Shown: positions 1-7,166 of the stretch, in pieces
Position numbering within the stretch: the stretch's first letter is position 1
Layout of the letters: every line of letters begins with the position of its first letter
Source of the DNA: Pyrinomonadaceae bacterium
Lineage (GTDB): Bacteria > Acidobacteriota > Blastocatellia > Pyrinomonadales > Pyrinomonadaceae
Assembly: GCA_019186825.1 (NCBI GenBank)
Contig: JABARP010000017.1
Span: forward strand, 36,683 to 100,682
Length of the DNA: 64,000 nt
Direction of reading: 5' to 3'
Notes under the pieces: model-generated
The model's input: only the letters and a program-made list of their open reading frames with translations
Database searches by the model: none
What the model was told of the DNA's origin: nothing
Translations under genes and position numbers: made by a program

Positions 1-423
1 TGCAAACTTGTTGTCGAGGGTGCCGGTGCGTCGTCGATCGCGACGATCCTCGCTGATAAGATCAAGCTCAAGGAAGGCGAAAAGGCGTGTGCGGTCCTTG
101 CGGGCGGCAATATTGACGGAAACCTTCTTGCACGCATCATAGAGCAATCGCTCGTACGCCAGGGCCGATACGTCATCTTCCGACTCCTTGTGCCGGACCG
201 TCCCGGCGGCCTTGCCGGTATGTTGAGTCACGTTGCCGAAACCGGTGCGAATGTGATCGAGGTGTTTCACCAACGCGCGGTATGGCTCGCCCCGCTTGGC
301 CGCGTTGGAATCGAGGTAATCCTCGAAGTTCGCGATTCAGACCACACGGCCGAGGTCGAAAAGCACCTCGAAGAGACGGGCTATCACGTCGAACGTTACA
401 AACAGGGTGGGTGGGAAGAATAA
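1..423 (+). CDS. Threonine dehydratase, C-terminal part (5' end outside window)
   Basis: Open from the first base, so only the last 140 residues are present. The visible part starts inside the PLP-dependent fold type II domain (VVEGAGASS, then AVLAGGNID, the glycine-rich segment that typically holds the PLP phosphate). It continues into a C-terminal ACT-like domain (FRLLVPDRPGGLAGML through GYHVERY). This order matches catabolic/biosynthetic threonine dehydratase (TdcB/IlvA-like), which deaminates threonine to 2-oxobutyrate. The ACT domain normally binds an amino-acid effector. The N-terminal Schiff-base lysine is off-window, so activity cannot be judged, and TdcB and IlvA cannot be told apart. 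The stop lies three bases from the convergent transglycosylase stop. Threonine genes also occur at 10.8-14.9 kb (tdh, kbl). Confidence 0.88.
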   Translation, partial: CKLVVEGAGASSIATILADKIKLKEGEKACAVLAGGNIDGNLLARIIEQSLVRQGRYVIFRLLVPDRPGGLAGMLSHVAETGANVIEVFHQRAVWLAPLGRVGIEVILEVRDSDHTAEVEKHLEETGYHVERYKQGGWEE

Positions 424-426
424 CGC

Positions 427-1794
427 TTACCTTCGTTCGAGCTTGTCGTTGTAAAGGTCGCGGTACGCCCGATAATTGTTCATTACCTTGAAGACGTAAT
501 TCTTCGTCTCGGCAAAACCGATCTCAGACGCGAAAATTCCTGCTTCCTTTGGTTCGCTACGGGCGAGCCAGCGTGCCGCATTGTCTTCGCCGCCGTTATA
601 ACTTGCCGCTATTGCCTCGTACAGGCCGTTGAACTGATCCTTTAGATCCGCTATGTACTCGACACCGATCGCGATATTCGTACGCGGGTTGTACAGGTCG
701 TCCGGCTGGAGTTCGGGGAAGCCGGCCTGAGCCTGGTATTTGGCGGCGGTATCGACGACGAGCTGGAGCAGGCCGCGGGCAGCAGAAGGCGATTTCACGC
801 CCGGTTTGAAAGTGCTCTCCTGTTTCATTATCGCCATAACGAACCGCGGATCGACGCCTTTCTTACGGGAGAATTCCAGGACCTCTGCCTTGAACGGCAC
901 GGGATAATCACGGACCGAAGAGCTTGCAACGATCCGTTTGACACGTGACCCACTCGCGGCAAGCTTATCGGCAGCGAGTCCGCCGTAGTATGATCCGTTG
1001 CCTGCGATCAGAGCGTACTCGGCCTGCGCTTGTGTCCGTTTACCCGATCTTTCAAGGGCGAAGGCACGCATATAGCTGACCTCGTCCTTCGAGACCATCG
1101 AGCGTGAAAACTTGTTGAGAGCGAGCATCAAATCGGCAGCAGCGATAGCACCCTGCCAATTCTTGCGATAGATCTCCATCCGAAGCCGTCCGTCAATGGC
1201 GTTCGTCTCGGTCGGAGTTCCGGGAAAACGAACGCGGGCCTTTTCGACCCAATCATTCGCTTTGTCGTATAGCTTTGCCTCGCGATAGGCGTCGATAATG
1301 TTCAGATAGGCGGAATCAATGCGTTCGCCGATCGGATACATCACAGTGTATTGTTCGTAAGCATTTGCCGCCTCGACGTTCCTTCCCAAACGGACGTTGC
1401 AGGCGCCGAGGAACGCAAGGCTGTCCCGCCCGTCCTTGGTCGAGGGGTATTCTTTCGATGCTCTCTCGAACCACGGGATCGCCTTGTCATACGCCCTTTC
1501 CCACATCAGAGAGCGTCCCATGCCCATCAATGCGTAACTCATCTCAGGAGCATCCGGAAAGTTATCAATAATGAGCTGAAAGTGTTCACGAGCTTCAGGG
1601 AAATGCCTATTTTCGAGATAGACACGGCCGCGTGCCGCGTGTTCGGCTGCAGTCAGCTTCAAGAGATCGCCGTCTGCTGGGCGGTTCGCGCGGTCCTTAT
1701 CGGTCACATTTCGCAGCAAACCGTCTGATGACTGAGCACAGCTTGCGATGGTACACAAAAGGACGAAGTAAAATGCACAACAGATCGTTCTCAT
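427..1794 (-). CDS. Lytic transglycosylase lipoprotein with TPR-like repeats (Slt family)
   Basis: A 455-residue exported protein. The N-terminus has a hydrophobic stretch ending in a lipobox (TIASC), so it is probably lipid-anchored. Residues about 50-280 are tetratricopeptide-like helical repeats (ALMGMGRSLMWERAYDKAI and similar). Residues about 310-440 form a soluble lytic transglycosylase domain: the catalytic glutamate is in KQESTFKPG (around residue 326), followed by GLLQL, the NIAIGVEYI segment and AASYNGG. The architecture parallels Slt70, which cleaves peptidoglycan to 1,6-anhydromuropeptides in the periplasm. The family's usual GLMQ appears here as GLLQ, a conservative change. Its divergent neighbour is a sugar isomerase with no obvious functional link. 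Confidence 0.9.
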   Translation of the reverse strand: MRTICCAFYFVLLCTIASCAQSSDGLLRNVTDKDRANRPADGDLLKLTAAEHAARGRVYLENRHFPEAREHFQLIIDNFPDAPEMSYALMGMGRSLMWERAYDKAIPWFERASKEYPSTKDGRDSLAFLGACNVRLGRNVEAANAYEQYTVMYPIGERIDSAYLNIIDAYREAKLYDKANDWVEKARVRFPGTPTETNAIDGRLRMEIYRKNWQGAIAAADLMLALNKFSRSMVSKDEVSYMRAFALERSGKRTQAQAEYALIAGNGSYYGGLAADKLAASGSRVKRIVASSSVRDYPVPFKAEVLEFSRKKGVDPRFVMAIMKQESTFKPGVKSPSAARGLLQLVVDTAAKYQAQAGFPELQPDDLYNPRTNIAIGVEYIADLKDQFNGLYEAIAASYNGGEDNAARWLARSEPKEAGIFASEIGFAETKNYVFKVMNNYRAYRDLYNDKLERR

Positions 1795-1906
1795 AGATTT
1801 ACGAATGGGTTCCGGATTACAGAGCGGACGGCCGATGCATCTATAAGGTTACCCGAAACTAAGACGTCGGGGCAAGATTCTCGGTTCGCTGCAAGCTTTG
1901 TGCACG

Positions 1907-1915
1907 TGCTATTAT
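1907..1915 (+). promoter_or_regulatory. Extended -10 promoter of the isomerase/oxidoreductase pair
   Basis: TGCTATTAT reads as an extended -10 (TG-n-TATTAT) with no convincing -35 hexamer 17 bases upstream. Transcription would begin near 1922, about 12 bases before the chosen ATG at 1934. An upstream in-frame ATG at 1898 would lie before this start site, which argues against it. Prediction from sequence only. Confidence 0.5.
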
Positions 1916-1933
1916 CTAATCTTTTTAGACCTT

Positions 1934-2785
1934 ATGAAGATCGCATTGAACGGCGCAACGATAATGTACGCCGACCTTGAAACTGATATCAAAGCGGCGG
2001 CTGCCGCGGGATTTGACCTCATCGAGCTATGGAAGAGCAAGCTTTTGAAGTACCTCGAGAGCCACACCGTCGAAGAGCTGAAGGCGACCCTTGAAGAAGC
2101 GAAGCTTGCTCCATGGTCGATAAACTCGATCGAACATATATCGTTCCGCAGCGAAGAAGACTACGAAAAGATCAAGGCCGAATGCCGTGATCTTGCCGAG
2201 ATCGCGAAAGCTGTTGATTGTCCGTACGTAGTCGTCGTGCCGGGGAAATTGCCGAAAGGCGCGTCAGAAGAAACGCTGATCGACGGGTCGGTGCGAGTAT
2301 TGAACGAGCTTGCAGACATCGCGGAACCCTTGGGCGTTGGCCTCGCGTTTGAATTCCTCGGCCAGACGGATTGCAGCGTTCAGACGCTCGATCTCGCAAA
2401 GAAGATCGTTGAAAAGGTGAACCGCAAAGGAGTGGGCCTTGTGATCGATTCGTTTCATTTCTACGCCGGAAATTCGACCTTTGAGGCGATCGACACGCTC
2501 GACCCGGAAAAGCTCTTTATTTTCCATATCAACGATGCGGAGGATCTTCCGAAAGAACAGCTTACAGATGCGGAACGTCTCTACCCGGGCAAGGGGATTT
2601 TGCCTCTCGGCGAAATGAAGCGACGATTTGACGCCATCGGTTACGACCGTATGGTTAGCATTGAGATCTTCCGGCCGGAATATTGGGAGCAGGACCCGTA
2701 CGAGGTCGCACGTCTCGCAAAAGAGGCAACTGAACGCGTACTCGAGATCGGCAGGCACAGCGTGCGAGGTTCAGCGGGAAAATGA
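1934..2785 (+). CDS. Sugar phosphate isomerase/epimerase family TIM-barrel protein
   Basis: A 283-residue protein of the xylose-isomerase-like/AP endonuclease 2 TIM-barrel superfamily. Segments typical of the metal site are visible: LAFEFLGQ, VIDSFHFYAGN, FIFHINDAED and a C-terminal SIEIFRPEYW. Enzymes of this type isomerise or epimerise sugars and inositols using a divalent metal; the substrate here is unknown. ATG 1934 is preferred over in-frame ATG 1898 because homologues begin at MKIALNG and a predicted promoter lies between the two. The stop overlaps the start of the Gfo/Idh/MocA oxidoreductase by four bases (ATGA), so the two are translationally coupled. Such pairs usually act in sequence on one sugar or cyclitol. 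Confidence 0.85.
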   Translation: MKIALNGATIMYADLETDIKAAAAAGFDLIELWKSKLLKYLESHTVEELKATLEEAKLAPWSINSIEHISFRSEEDYEKIKAECRDLAEIAKAVDCPYVVVVPGKLPKGASEETLIDGSVRVLNELADIAEPLGVGLAFEFLGQTDCSVQTLDLAKKIVEKVNRKGVGLVIDSFHFYAGNSTFEAIDTLDPEKLFIFHINDAEDLPKEQLTDAERLYPGKGILPLGEMKRRFDAIGYDRMVSIEIFRPEYWEQDPYEVARLAKEATERVLEIGRHSVRGSAGK

Positions 2786-3750
2786 GCAGAGTCAAGATCG
2801 GAATTATTGGAACAGGCTATATCGGCAACGTTCACGGACGCATTTATTCGCGTGATGACCGCGCCGAGATCGCCGCACTCTACGACATCATTCCCGAACG
2901 GGCCGAGAATACTGCCAGGTCGATCGGCGGCGTTGTCTGCTCTTCACGTGAAGAGTTGCTTGACCGTTGCGATGCCGTTCTCGTTTGTACGCCGAATCGT
3001 ACTCACCGCGAGATCGCGACCGCCGCGGTCGAGGCCGGTAAGCATGTGTTCTGTGAGAAGCCCTTTGCGATCGGCATTGGCGATGCCCAGAAGCTTCTTG
3101 AGACGGCACGAAGCTCAAAGGGCGTGTTTCAGGTCGGACACAATCGCCGCCTTGCACCGGTTTATGCAACCCTCAAAGAGCTCCTTAAGGATGACGCCGC
3201 ACATTCCGCGCACATAAAGATGAATCGCGGCGAGCTGAAGAATCCCGTGTGGACGGGCGATGTCGCGGTGACAGGCGGCTTTCTATACGAAACCACGATC
3301 CACCTTTTTGATATGATCCGATATCAGTTCGGCGAGGTGGCGGAACTGGCGGCTTACGGTTCGCAGCACGAATATCCAGAGCTTGACGAGTTTTCGGTGA
3401 TATTCAAATTCGCGAGTGGCTTCCACTGCACTTTCGCTTCGTCATCTGATGCGAGTTGGCATTTTCCATTTGAGCGGATCGAGGTCTTTTGCCACCATCG
3501 GACGATAATGACCGAGGAGATGGAGCGGATACTCGATTCAAAGGGGATGGATGCGAACTTCGCGACGACGACCTTCCATATGACCGAAAAGGAGGAGCGT
3601 TGGGGATACACGCAGGAGGATAGGGCATTTATCGACTCCATCTTGACCGGAGAACCGCCGCTTGTACCTGCCGAAGACGGTTTTAAGTCGGTCGAATTGG
3701 TCGAATCCGTTTATAATGCGATAAGAACGGGCGAGCGTGTGAGGTTCTAG
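2782..3750 (+). CDS. Gfo/Idh/MocA family oxidoreductase
   Basis: A 322-residue NAD(P)-dependent dehydrogenase. The N-terminal Rossmann motif is IIGTGYIGNVHGR, followed by VCTPNRTH and the family signature GKHVFCEKPF with its conserved lysine. The C-terminal alpha/beta domain includes GGFLYETTIHLFDM, which holds the histidine equivalent to the catalytic residue of inositol dehydrogenases. Members oxidise or reduce sugars, sugar acids or inositols. The specific substrate cannot be read from the sequence. It is coupled to the preceding isomerase by an ATGA overlap. Confidence 0.88.
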   Translation: MSRVKIGIIGTGYIGNVHGRIYSRDDRAEIAALYDIIPERAENTARSIGGVVCSSREELLDRCDAVLVCTPNRTHREIATAAVEAGKHVFCEKPFAIGIGDAQKLLETARSSKGVFQVGHNRRLAPVYATLKELLKDDAAHSAHIKMNRGELKNPVWTGDVAVTGGFLYETTIHLFDMIRYQFGEVAELAAYGSQHEYPELDEFSVIFKFASGFHCTFASSSDASWHFPFERIEVFCHHRTIMTEEMERILDSKGMDANFATTTFHMTEKEERWGYTQEDRAFIDSILTGEPPLVPAEDGFKSVELVESVYNAIRTGERVRF

Positions 3751-3791
3751 TTAGGGAACTTCAACGGGTCATGGGCGTTTAACCTTGAGCG

Positions 3792-4307
3792 ATGATGCAA
3801 GCGTGTGCAAATTGCGGCAATCTGAATTCTGAAGAAAGTAATTTCTGTCGGTTTTGCGGCACGCGTGCACACTCGCAGGTGCCGACCACGCAACAAGGTC
3901 ACCCATTTGCGACCCAAGCTCTCGGCGAACCCCAGCCTGACCAGCAAAACCCTCATCCGGGCGACCCGTACAATTATAGTCCGCCGCCTCCGTACTCTTG
4001 GAAAACGGATGAATTTCGGACCAACAATCAGGCTCGAAAGACCCTTAACCTTCCTCCTCAGGCATTTGCCGAAAGGCCGCCTGTACCGGCTCCTCTCGCT
4101 AGTTACCAAGGCGGGCCGATGGCGGGGAACTATCGTTGCCCCAATTGCGGAACGACATTCCTTCCGCGGATCGAAAGAAAGATCTCGACCGCAGGCTGGA
4201 TCACGTTCGCCTTGCTACTTGTTTTTATTTTTCCGCTATTTTGGATCGGGCTGCTTATAAAGGAAGACCAGTATGTCTGCCCGATGTGTCGGCGGCGCGT
4301 CGGTTAA
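3792..4307 (+). CDS. Double zinc-ribbon membrane-associated protein
   Basis: A 171-residue protein of unknown function. The N-terminus is a zinc ribbon (CANCGNLNSEESNFCRFCG, four cysteines). A Pro/Gln-rich, probably disordered linker covers residues about 28-105. The C-terminus has a CPNCGTT knuckle, a hydrophobic segment of about 21 residues (ITFALLLVFIFPLFWIGLLI) and a second knuckle, YVCPMCRRRVG. Two CxxC pairs flanking a hydrophobic helix resemble the arrangement in LITAF-type domains, where both cysteine pairs bind one zinc and the hydrophobic part dips into the membrane. That comparison is structural and inferential. Two adjacent ATGs make the exact start ambiguous by one codon. The stop codon overlaps the convergent VWA gene stop. 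Confidence 0.75.
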   Translation: MMQACANCGNLNSEESNFCRFCGTRAHSQVPTTQQGHPFATQALGEPQPDQQNPHPGDPYNYSPPPPYSWKTDEFRTNNQARKTLNLPPQAFAERPPVPAPLASYQGGPMAGNYRCPNCGTTFLPRIERKISTAGWITFALLLVFIFPLFWIGLLIKEDQYVCPMCRRRVG

Positions 4308-5257
4308 CGATAGTAGTAGCCCTTCGGGTGCGCGATCGTAACCTCTGGGTTGGAGCTTTTGACCTCAACCTGGTGGTAGCCCTTCTTCATATGCGTTGAC
4401 AAGTACGTTAGCGAGAATTGCCGACGCAGAGCCATATTTATCTCATCAAAAAATGGCGTTAAGGTTACCGGCACACCCGAACCTTGGAAGTAAGACCGTC
4501 CGCCTGTTTCATCCGCGAGTCGATCAAGGCCCGCCTGGCCCGAGATCGCTCTGATCGCAGAGTTTTCCGTCAGGCCCGTCGGAAAATAGAACGAATAGAC
4601 CGCGACCCCTGCCCGCTGGGCCCTAGAGATGGCTCTCTCTAGATCCGGTGCGTGAATCACGCTGCTTGGCGATTCACCTTCAGCAACGTCGAATCCGTCG
4701 GAGACCAATAGGATGGCACGTCGGCCGGCGGGCATCGATTCGAATCGCTTGACCGTAGAGTACACGCCGCCGTATGGACCGTTACCTGCAGATGCGACAC
4801 TGCCGCTTACCACCCGGAGGGCATCGGCCGCCTTTGTCAGATCCGTGGTGAATCGTTGACGCGTTCCTACGGAACCTCCGCGAATATAGCCGACCATCAC
4901 GCGACTGCCTTCCGGGAGTTTCTTGATGAATTCGGCGATCGGTTTCAGCTGGAGGTTAAAGCTCGATGTAAGCTCATCCTGAATGAGTATCGCAAGCGTT
5001 ATAGGCACATCGCTCGTGCTGCGAAGCGACAAGATCTGCTGCGGCTCCTTATCCTCGATCACAGACAGGTCCGCAACGTCGATGATCTCGTCAGCTTTCT
5101 TCTCCTTAAGCTCCTGCCTCGTGAAGATCGAGATCGGGATCGTAACTGTCCGTACCTGCGGCTTTGATTCGTCAGGCGGCTGCGCTATTGCGTGGAGTGC
5201 CGCGATAAGGAAGATGAAGCAAAGCGCGGCCGCTTTAAGTACGAAGGGTCTCAGCAT
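4304..5257 (-). CDS. Secreted VWFA-related domain protein
   Basis: A 317-residue protein with a cleavable signal peptide (hydrophobic to about residue 25, ending ...HAIAQ). Residues about 90-290 form a von Willebrand factor A-like domain with ITLAILIQDELTSSF at the MIDAS position, RRAILLVSDGFDVAEG, and a C-terminal beta-rich tail (YHQVEVKSSNPEVTIAHPKGYYYR). The MIDAS DxSxS is degenerate (DELTS), so metal binding is uncertain. Acidobacteria encode many proteins of this VWFA-related class; their ligands are mostly unknown. The gene stands alone, converging on the zinc-ribbon gene with the two stop codons sharing two bases. Confidence 0.8.
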   Translation of the reverse strand: MLRPFVLKAAALCFIFLIAALHAIAQPPDESKPQVRTVTIPISIFTRQELKEKKADEIIDVADLSVIEDKEPQQILSLRSTSDVPITLAILIQDELTSSFNLQLKPIAEFIKKLPEGSRVMVGYIRGGSVGTRQRFTTDLTKAADALRVVSGSVASAGNGPYGGVYSTVKRFESMPAGRRAILLVSDGFDVAEGESPSSVIHAPDLERAISRAQRAGVAVYSFYFPTGLTENSAIRAISGQAGLDRLADETGGRSYFQGSGVPVTLTPFFDEINMALRRQFSLTYLSTHMKKGYHQVEVKSSNPEVTIAHPKGYYYR

Positions 5258-5390
5258 AGATGACGGCCAATTCAGGCCAGTGGATCTTTATATCATCTGC
5301 AATGATACATTCAAAGAGCGATTTTTTGAACAGGATTCTCCCTCTTCGCTGAGAAAATTTCGTCCGCATAGCGTAAAATACGCCCTAAGA

Positions 5391-6173
5391 ATGGTTATTG
5401 ACACCCTCGCATCGCCGGATATAACGAAACGCGACCTTGTCCGCGGCAGACGCCTCCTAACAGCCGCCATCGGTGCGCCGATAGCGGGGCTCAGCGTGCC
5501 GCTCATTCTTACGTTCGCTCTCACATTTCTATTCGGTGCGAACCCGCCAGCCGCGATCACGATATTTTTCTTTGGAATGCTCGGTACGGCGTTGATGACG
5601 GTCATCGGACTGGCCCTTACGATCTTTTTCCTCGTACGCAGGAACGGCTGGCGGCGTGAGTTGAAAGAACGGATCGCGGCCCGAGGTATCACATCGCGTG
5701 AGATCGATTGGTTTCGGGCAGAGCTTCAACCAAAAGAACGAAAGACGCTTGCGGGGTTACGAAATACGGACGAGCTTCTTGCGGATACATACGCGGATTA
5801 TCTCGCCTCAAAACTTACGGCGAACCAGATCACGCGGTCTGCCCGCAGGGAGTTGAGCTTGATGCAGCGTCGGCAGAGGAAGCTGCGGCTGCTGGGAACC
5901 GAAGGAGCAAAATCGCTTGAGGCTGAGCTCGAGAGCGACATCAACAAGATCAAAGATATTCAGATCCGAGCTAAGGAGGCTATCGCGGAGGCACAGACGG
6001 GCATTGAACGCGTCGAAGCTGCGTTCGCACGGGGCGGCACACTTGCAGATTCAGAGGTAACGCTCAAAAAGCTCTCTGCCCGCACAGCAGACCTTCCGCA
6101 TGCACTTGAAAAGGCACGCCTGACAGATGAGATCCGAAGGGAATTAGAAAGTGAAGATGGTGGCGAAGGATAA
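5391..6173 (+). CDS. Membrane protein with cytoplasmic coiled coil, unknown function
   Basis: A 260-residue protein. Residues about 25-50 and 57-85 are two strongly hydrophobic helices (PIAGLSVPLILTFALTFLF and TIFFFGMLGTALMTVIGLAL). The rest is charged and helical with heptad-like spacing (SLEAELESDINKIKDIQIRAKEAI), so a coiled coil is expected. The reading frame is open much further upstream, antisense to the VWA gene, but ATG 5391 is the first start beyond that gene and has AAGA just upstream. No family recognised. The 3' end abuts the convergent 6S RNA gene. Confidence 0.7.
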   Translation: MVIDTLASPDITKRDLVRGRRLLTAAIGAPIAGLSVPLILTFALTFLFGANPPAAITIFFFGMLGTALMTVIGLALTIFFLVRRNGWRRELKERIAARGITSREIDWFRAELQPKERKTLAGLRNTDELLADTYADYLASKLTANQITRSARRELSLMQRRQRKLRLLGTEGAKSLEAELESDINKIKDIQIRAKEAIAEAQTGIERVEAAFARGGTLADSEVTLKKLSARTADLPHALEKARLTDEIRRELESEDGGEG

Positions 6174-6174
6174 C

Positions 6175-6386
6175 CGCCTTGCCGTTCTAGCGAGTTGAAT
6201 TGAACCTGTATGTTACAGGTGGGCGGCATTCGGACTTCCTCAATGAAGATCTCCTTACAGCCGGCCCTCCGGCGTATCTTTCGTAAAAGCACGCACTGGA
6301 CACGGCATCTTGCCTCCCGGTATTCAAATGTTGGCTCAACTGTAGTTTCGCCGGGGGACGAACAAGGCAGTAAACTTCTTTCGCCT
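6175..6386 (-). ncRNA. ssrS: 6S RNA
   Basis: About 210 nt without a plausible gene, directly downstream of zapA, which is the same place as ssrS in enterobacteria. The terminal stem is GCCTTG (6362-6367) with CAAGGC (6176-6181), extended across a bulge by TTC/GAA. Internal blocks resemble E. coli 6S RNA in order: GAGCCAACATTTGAATACC parallels GAGCCGATATTTCATACC on the 5' side. On the 3' side, CACCTGTAACATACAGGTTC parallels the CACCTTGAA...GGTTCAA hairpin, just before the closing strand. 6S RNA binds sigma70-RNA polymerase and mimics an open promoter. Its own extended -10 lies just upstream. Ends are estimates. RNase P, tmRNA and SRP RNA were considered and do not fit. Confidence 0.8.
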
Positions 6387-6392
6387 GAAGAG

Positions 6393-6401
6393 ATTTTAGC
6401 A
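6393..6401 (-). promoter_or_regulatory. Extended -10 promoter of 6S RNA
   Basis: On the minus strand TGCTAAAAT (TG-n-TAAAAT) lies 7 bases before the predicted 5' end of 6S RNA near 6386. It sits just after the zapA stop, so the RNA can be made independently of the phe/zapA operon. No strong -35 is visible at 17 bases. Confidence 0.55.
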
Positions 6402-6473
6402 CATCAAGGCAGGATCAACGCAAGGAGTTTTCGGTTCGGATTGAGAGGTCTTGCAGGTCGTGCGGAAGTGTGT

Positions 6474-6785
6474 TCAGGAAGCCTGGATCCGATTCTTGAG
6501 AACGCGGTCGAGCATCTCGCTGCACTCGGCGCTTCGGCTGCCAAGCTGTCCGTCGGCCTGTCGCTGACTATCCTGGATCTGATGGAGCTCGTCGGCGATA
6601 TGCAGAGCGGCGAGGATCGCGACCTTTAGCGAATCAACGGTCATCGTGCCGGACGAGATCTCACGCATCTTTCTGTCCACATATGCAGCGAGATCGTGGA
6701 TATATGTGTTATCGCCATCGGAGCGAATGCTGTACGTCTGATTGTAGATCTCGACACGCAGAGTCGATGTCGTATCTTCGTTCAT
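6474..6785 (-). CDS. zapA: Cell division protein ZapA
   Basis: A 103-residue protein with the ZapA fold: an N-terminal beta region (LRVEIYNQTYSIRSDGDNTYIHDLAAYVD), then a long helix for dimer/tetramer formation (AILAALHIADELHQIQ). ZapA bundles FtsZ filaments at mid-cell. ATG 6785 is used; the frame is open six codons further up, but that would overlap the preceding gene, which stops at 6793. It is the last protein gene of the minus-strand pheS-pheT cluster. pheT-zapA linkage is also seen in Firmicutes, and zapA-ssrS linkage in enterobacteria. Confidence 0.9.
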   Translation of the reverse strand: MNEDTTSTLRVEIYNQTYSIRSDGDNTYIHDLAAYVDRKMREISSGTMTVDSLKVAILAALHIADELHQIQDSQRQADGQLGSRSAECSEMLDRVLKNRIQAS

Positions 6786-6792
6786 AACTTGA

Positions 6793-7071
6793 TCAGCCGG
6801 CAACGGCCGCCGCTATTTCGGGATCGATCTCTGCAAGTGCATCGAGCATTGCCTCTACCTTCGCCTGGATCGCCTCGCGTTCACCCAAAAGTTCGTTGAC
6901 CTTTTCGCCGCCGCCGTCGCCGGCGGCCGCTTGGGAGAGTTCTGTTCGAAGCCGCGAAACTTCGCCCTCGAGACGCTCGTTCTCCTCGCGAAGCTTCTTA
7001 ACAAGCTCGATAGTTAGGTAGATCTTATCCTCAAGGTGCGAGAATTTTTCCATTCCAGAAAGGCCGTTCAT
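6793..7071 (-). CDS. Small coiled-coil protein upstream of zapA (ZapB-like)
   Basis: A 92-residue, almost wholly coiled-coil protein (LEDKIYLTIELVKKLREENERL continuing in heptads), followed by an Ala/Gly linker and a second short helix (EREAIQAKVEAMLDALAEI). Its size, coiled-coil character and position seven bases before zapA suggest a ZapB-like division factor, but sequence identity to ZapB cannot be claimed. Internal ATG 7053 is an alternative start that gives MEKFSHLEDK; neither start has a clear Shine-Dalgarno. No enzymatic motif is visible. Confidence 0.72.
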   Translation of the reverse strand: MNGLSGMEKFSHLEDKIYLTIELVKKLREENERLEGEVSRLRTELSQAAAGDGGGEKVNELLGEREAIQAKVEAMLDALAEIDPEIAAAVAG

Positions 7072-7101
7072 TCGATTGGGACTCCAAAAGTGTTGCCGCG
7101 A

Positions 7102-7145
7102 GAAGTTCGTGGTGATTGATTATTGAACGAATCGCCGCGAACTTC
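7102..7145. repeat. Inverted repeat between pheT and the coiled-coil gene
   Basis: Arms 7102-7117 (GAAGTTCGTGGTGATT) and 7130-7145 (AATCGCCGCGAACTTC) pair over 16 positions with a 12-base loop. As plus-strand RNA the two non-Watson-Crick positions are U-G pairs; on the minus strand, where the flanking genes are transcribed, they become C-A mismatches. There is no T-run, so it is not a classical terminator. It may be a processing or attenuation hairpin. Confidence 0.5.
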
Positions 7146-7166
7146 AAGCGAGGGTGAAAAGAAACT

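Noticed and set aside
4983..5390. Long N-terminal extension of the coiled-coil membrane protein
   Set aside because: The extension is entirely antisense to the VWA gene; ATG 5391 is the first start outside it and begins a plausible protein.
6175..6386. RNase P RNA, because of GAGGAAGTCCG on the minus strand
   Set aside because: The resemblance to the 5' RNase P core is short and in the wrong part of the RNA, and the partner ACAGAAA region is missing. 6S landmarks fit in order.
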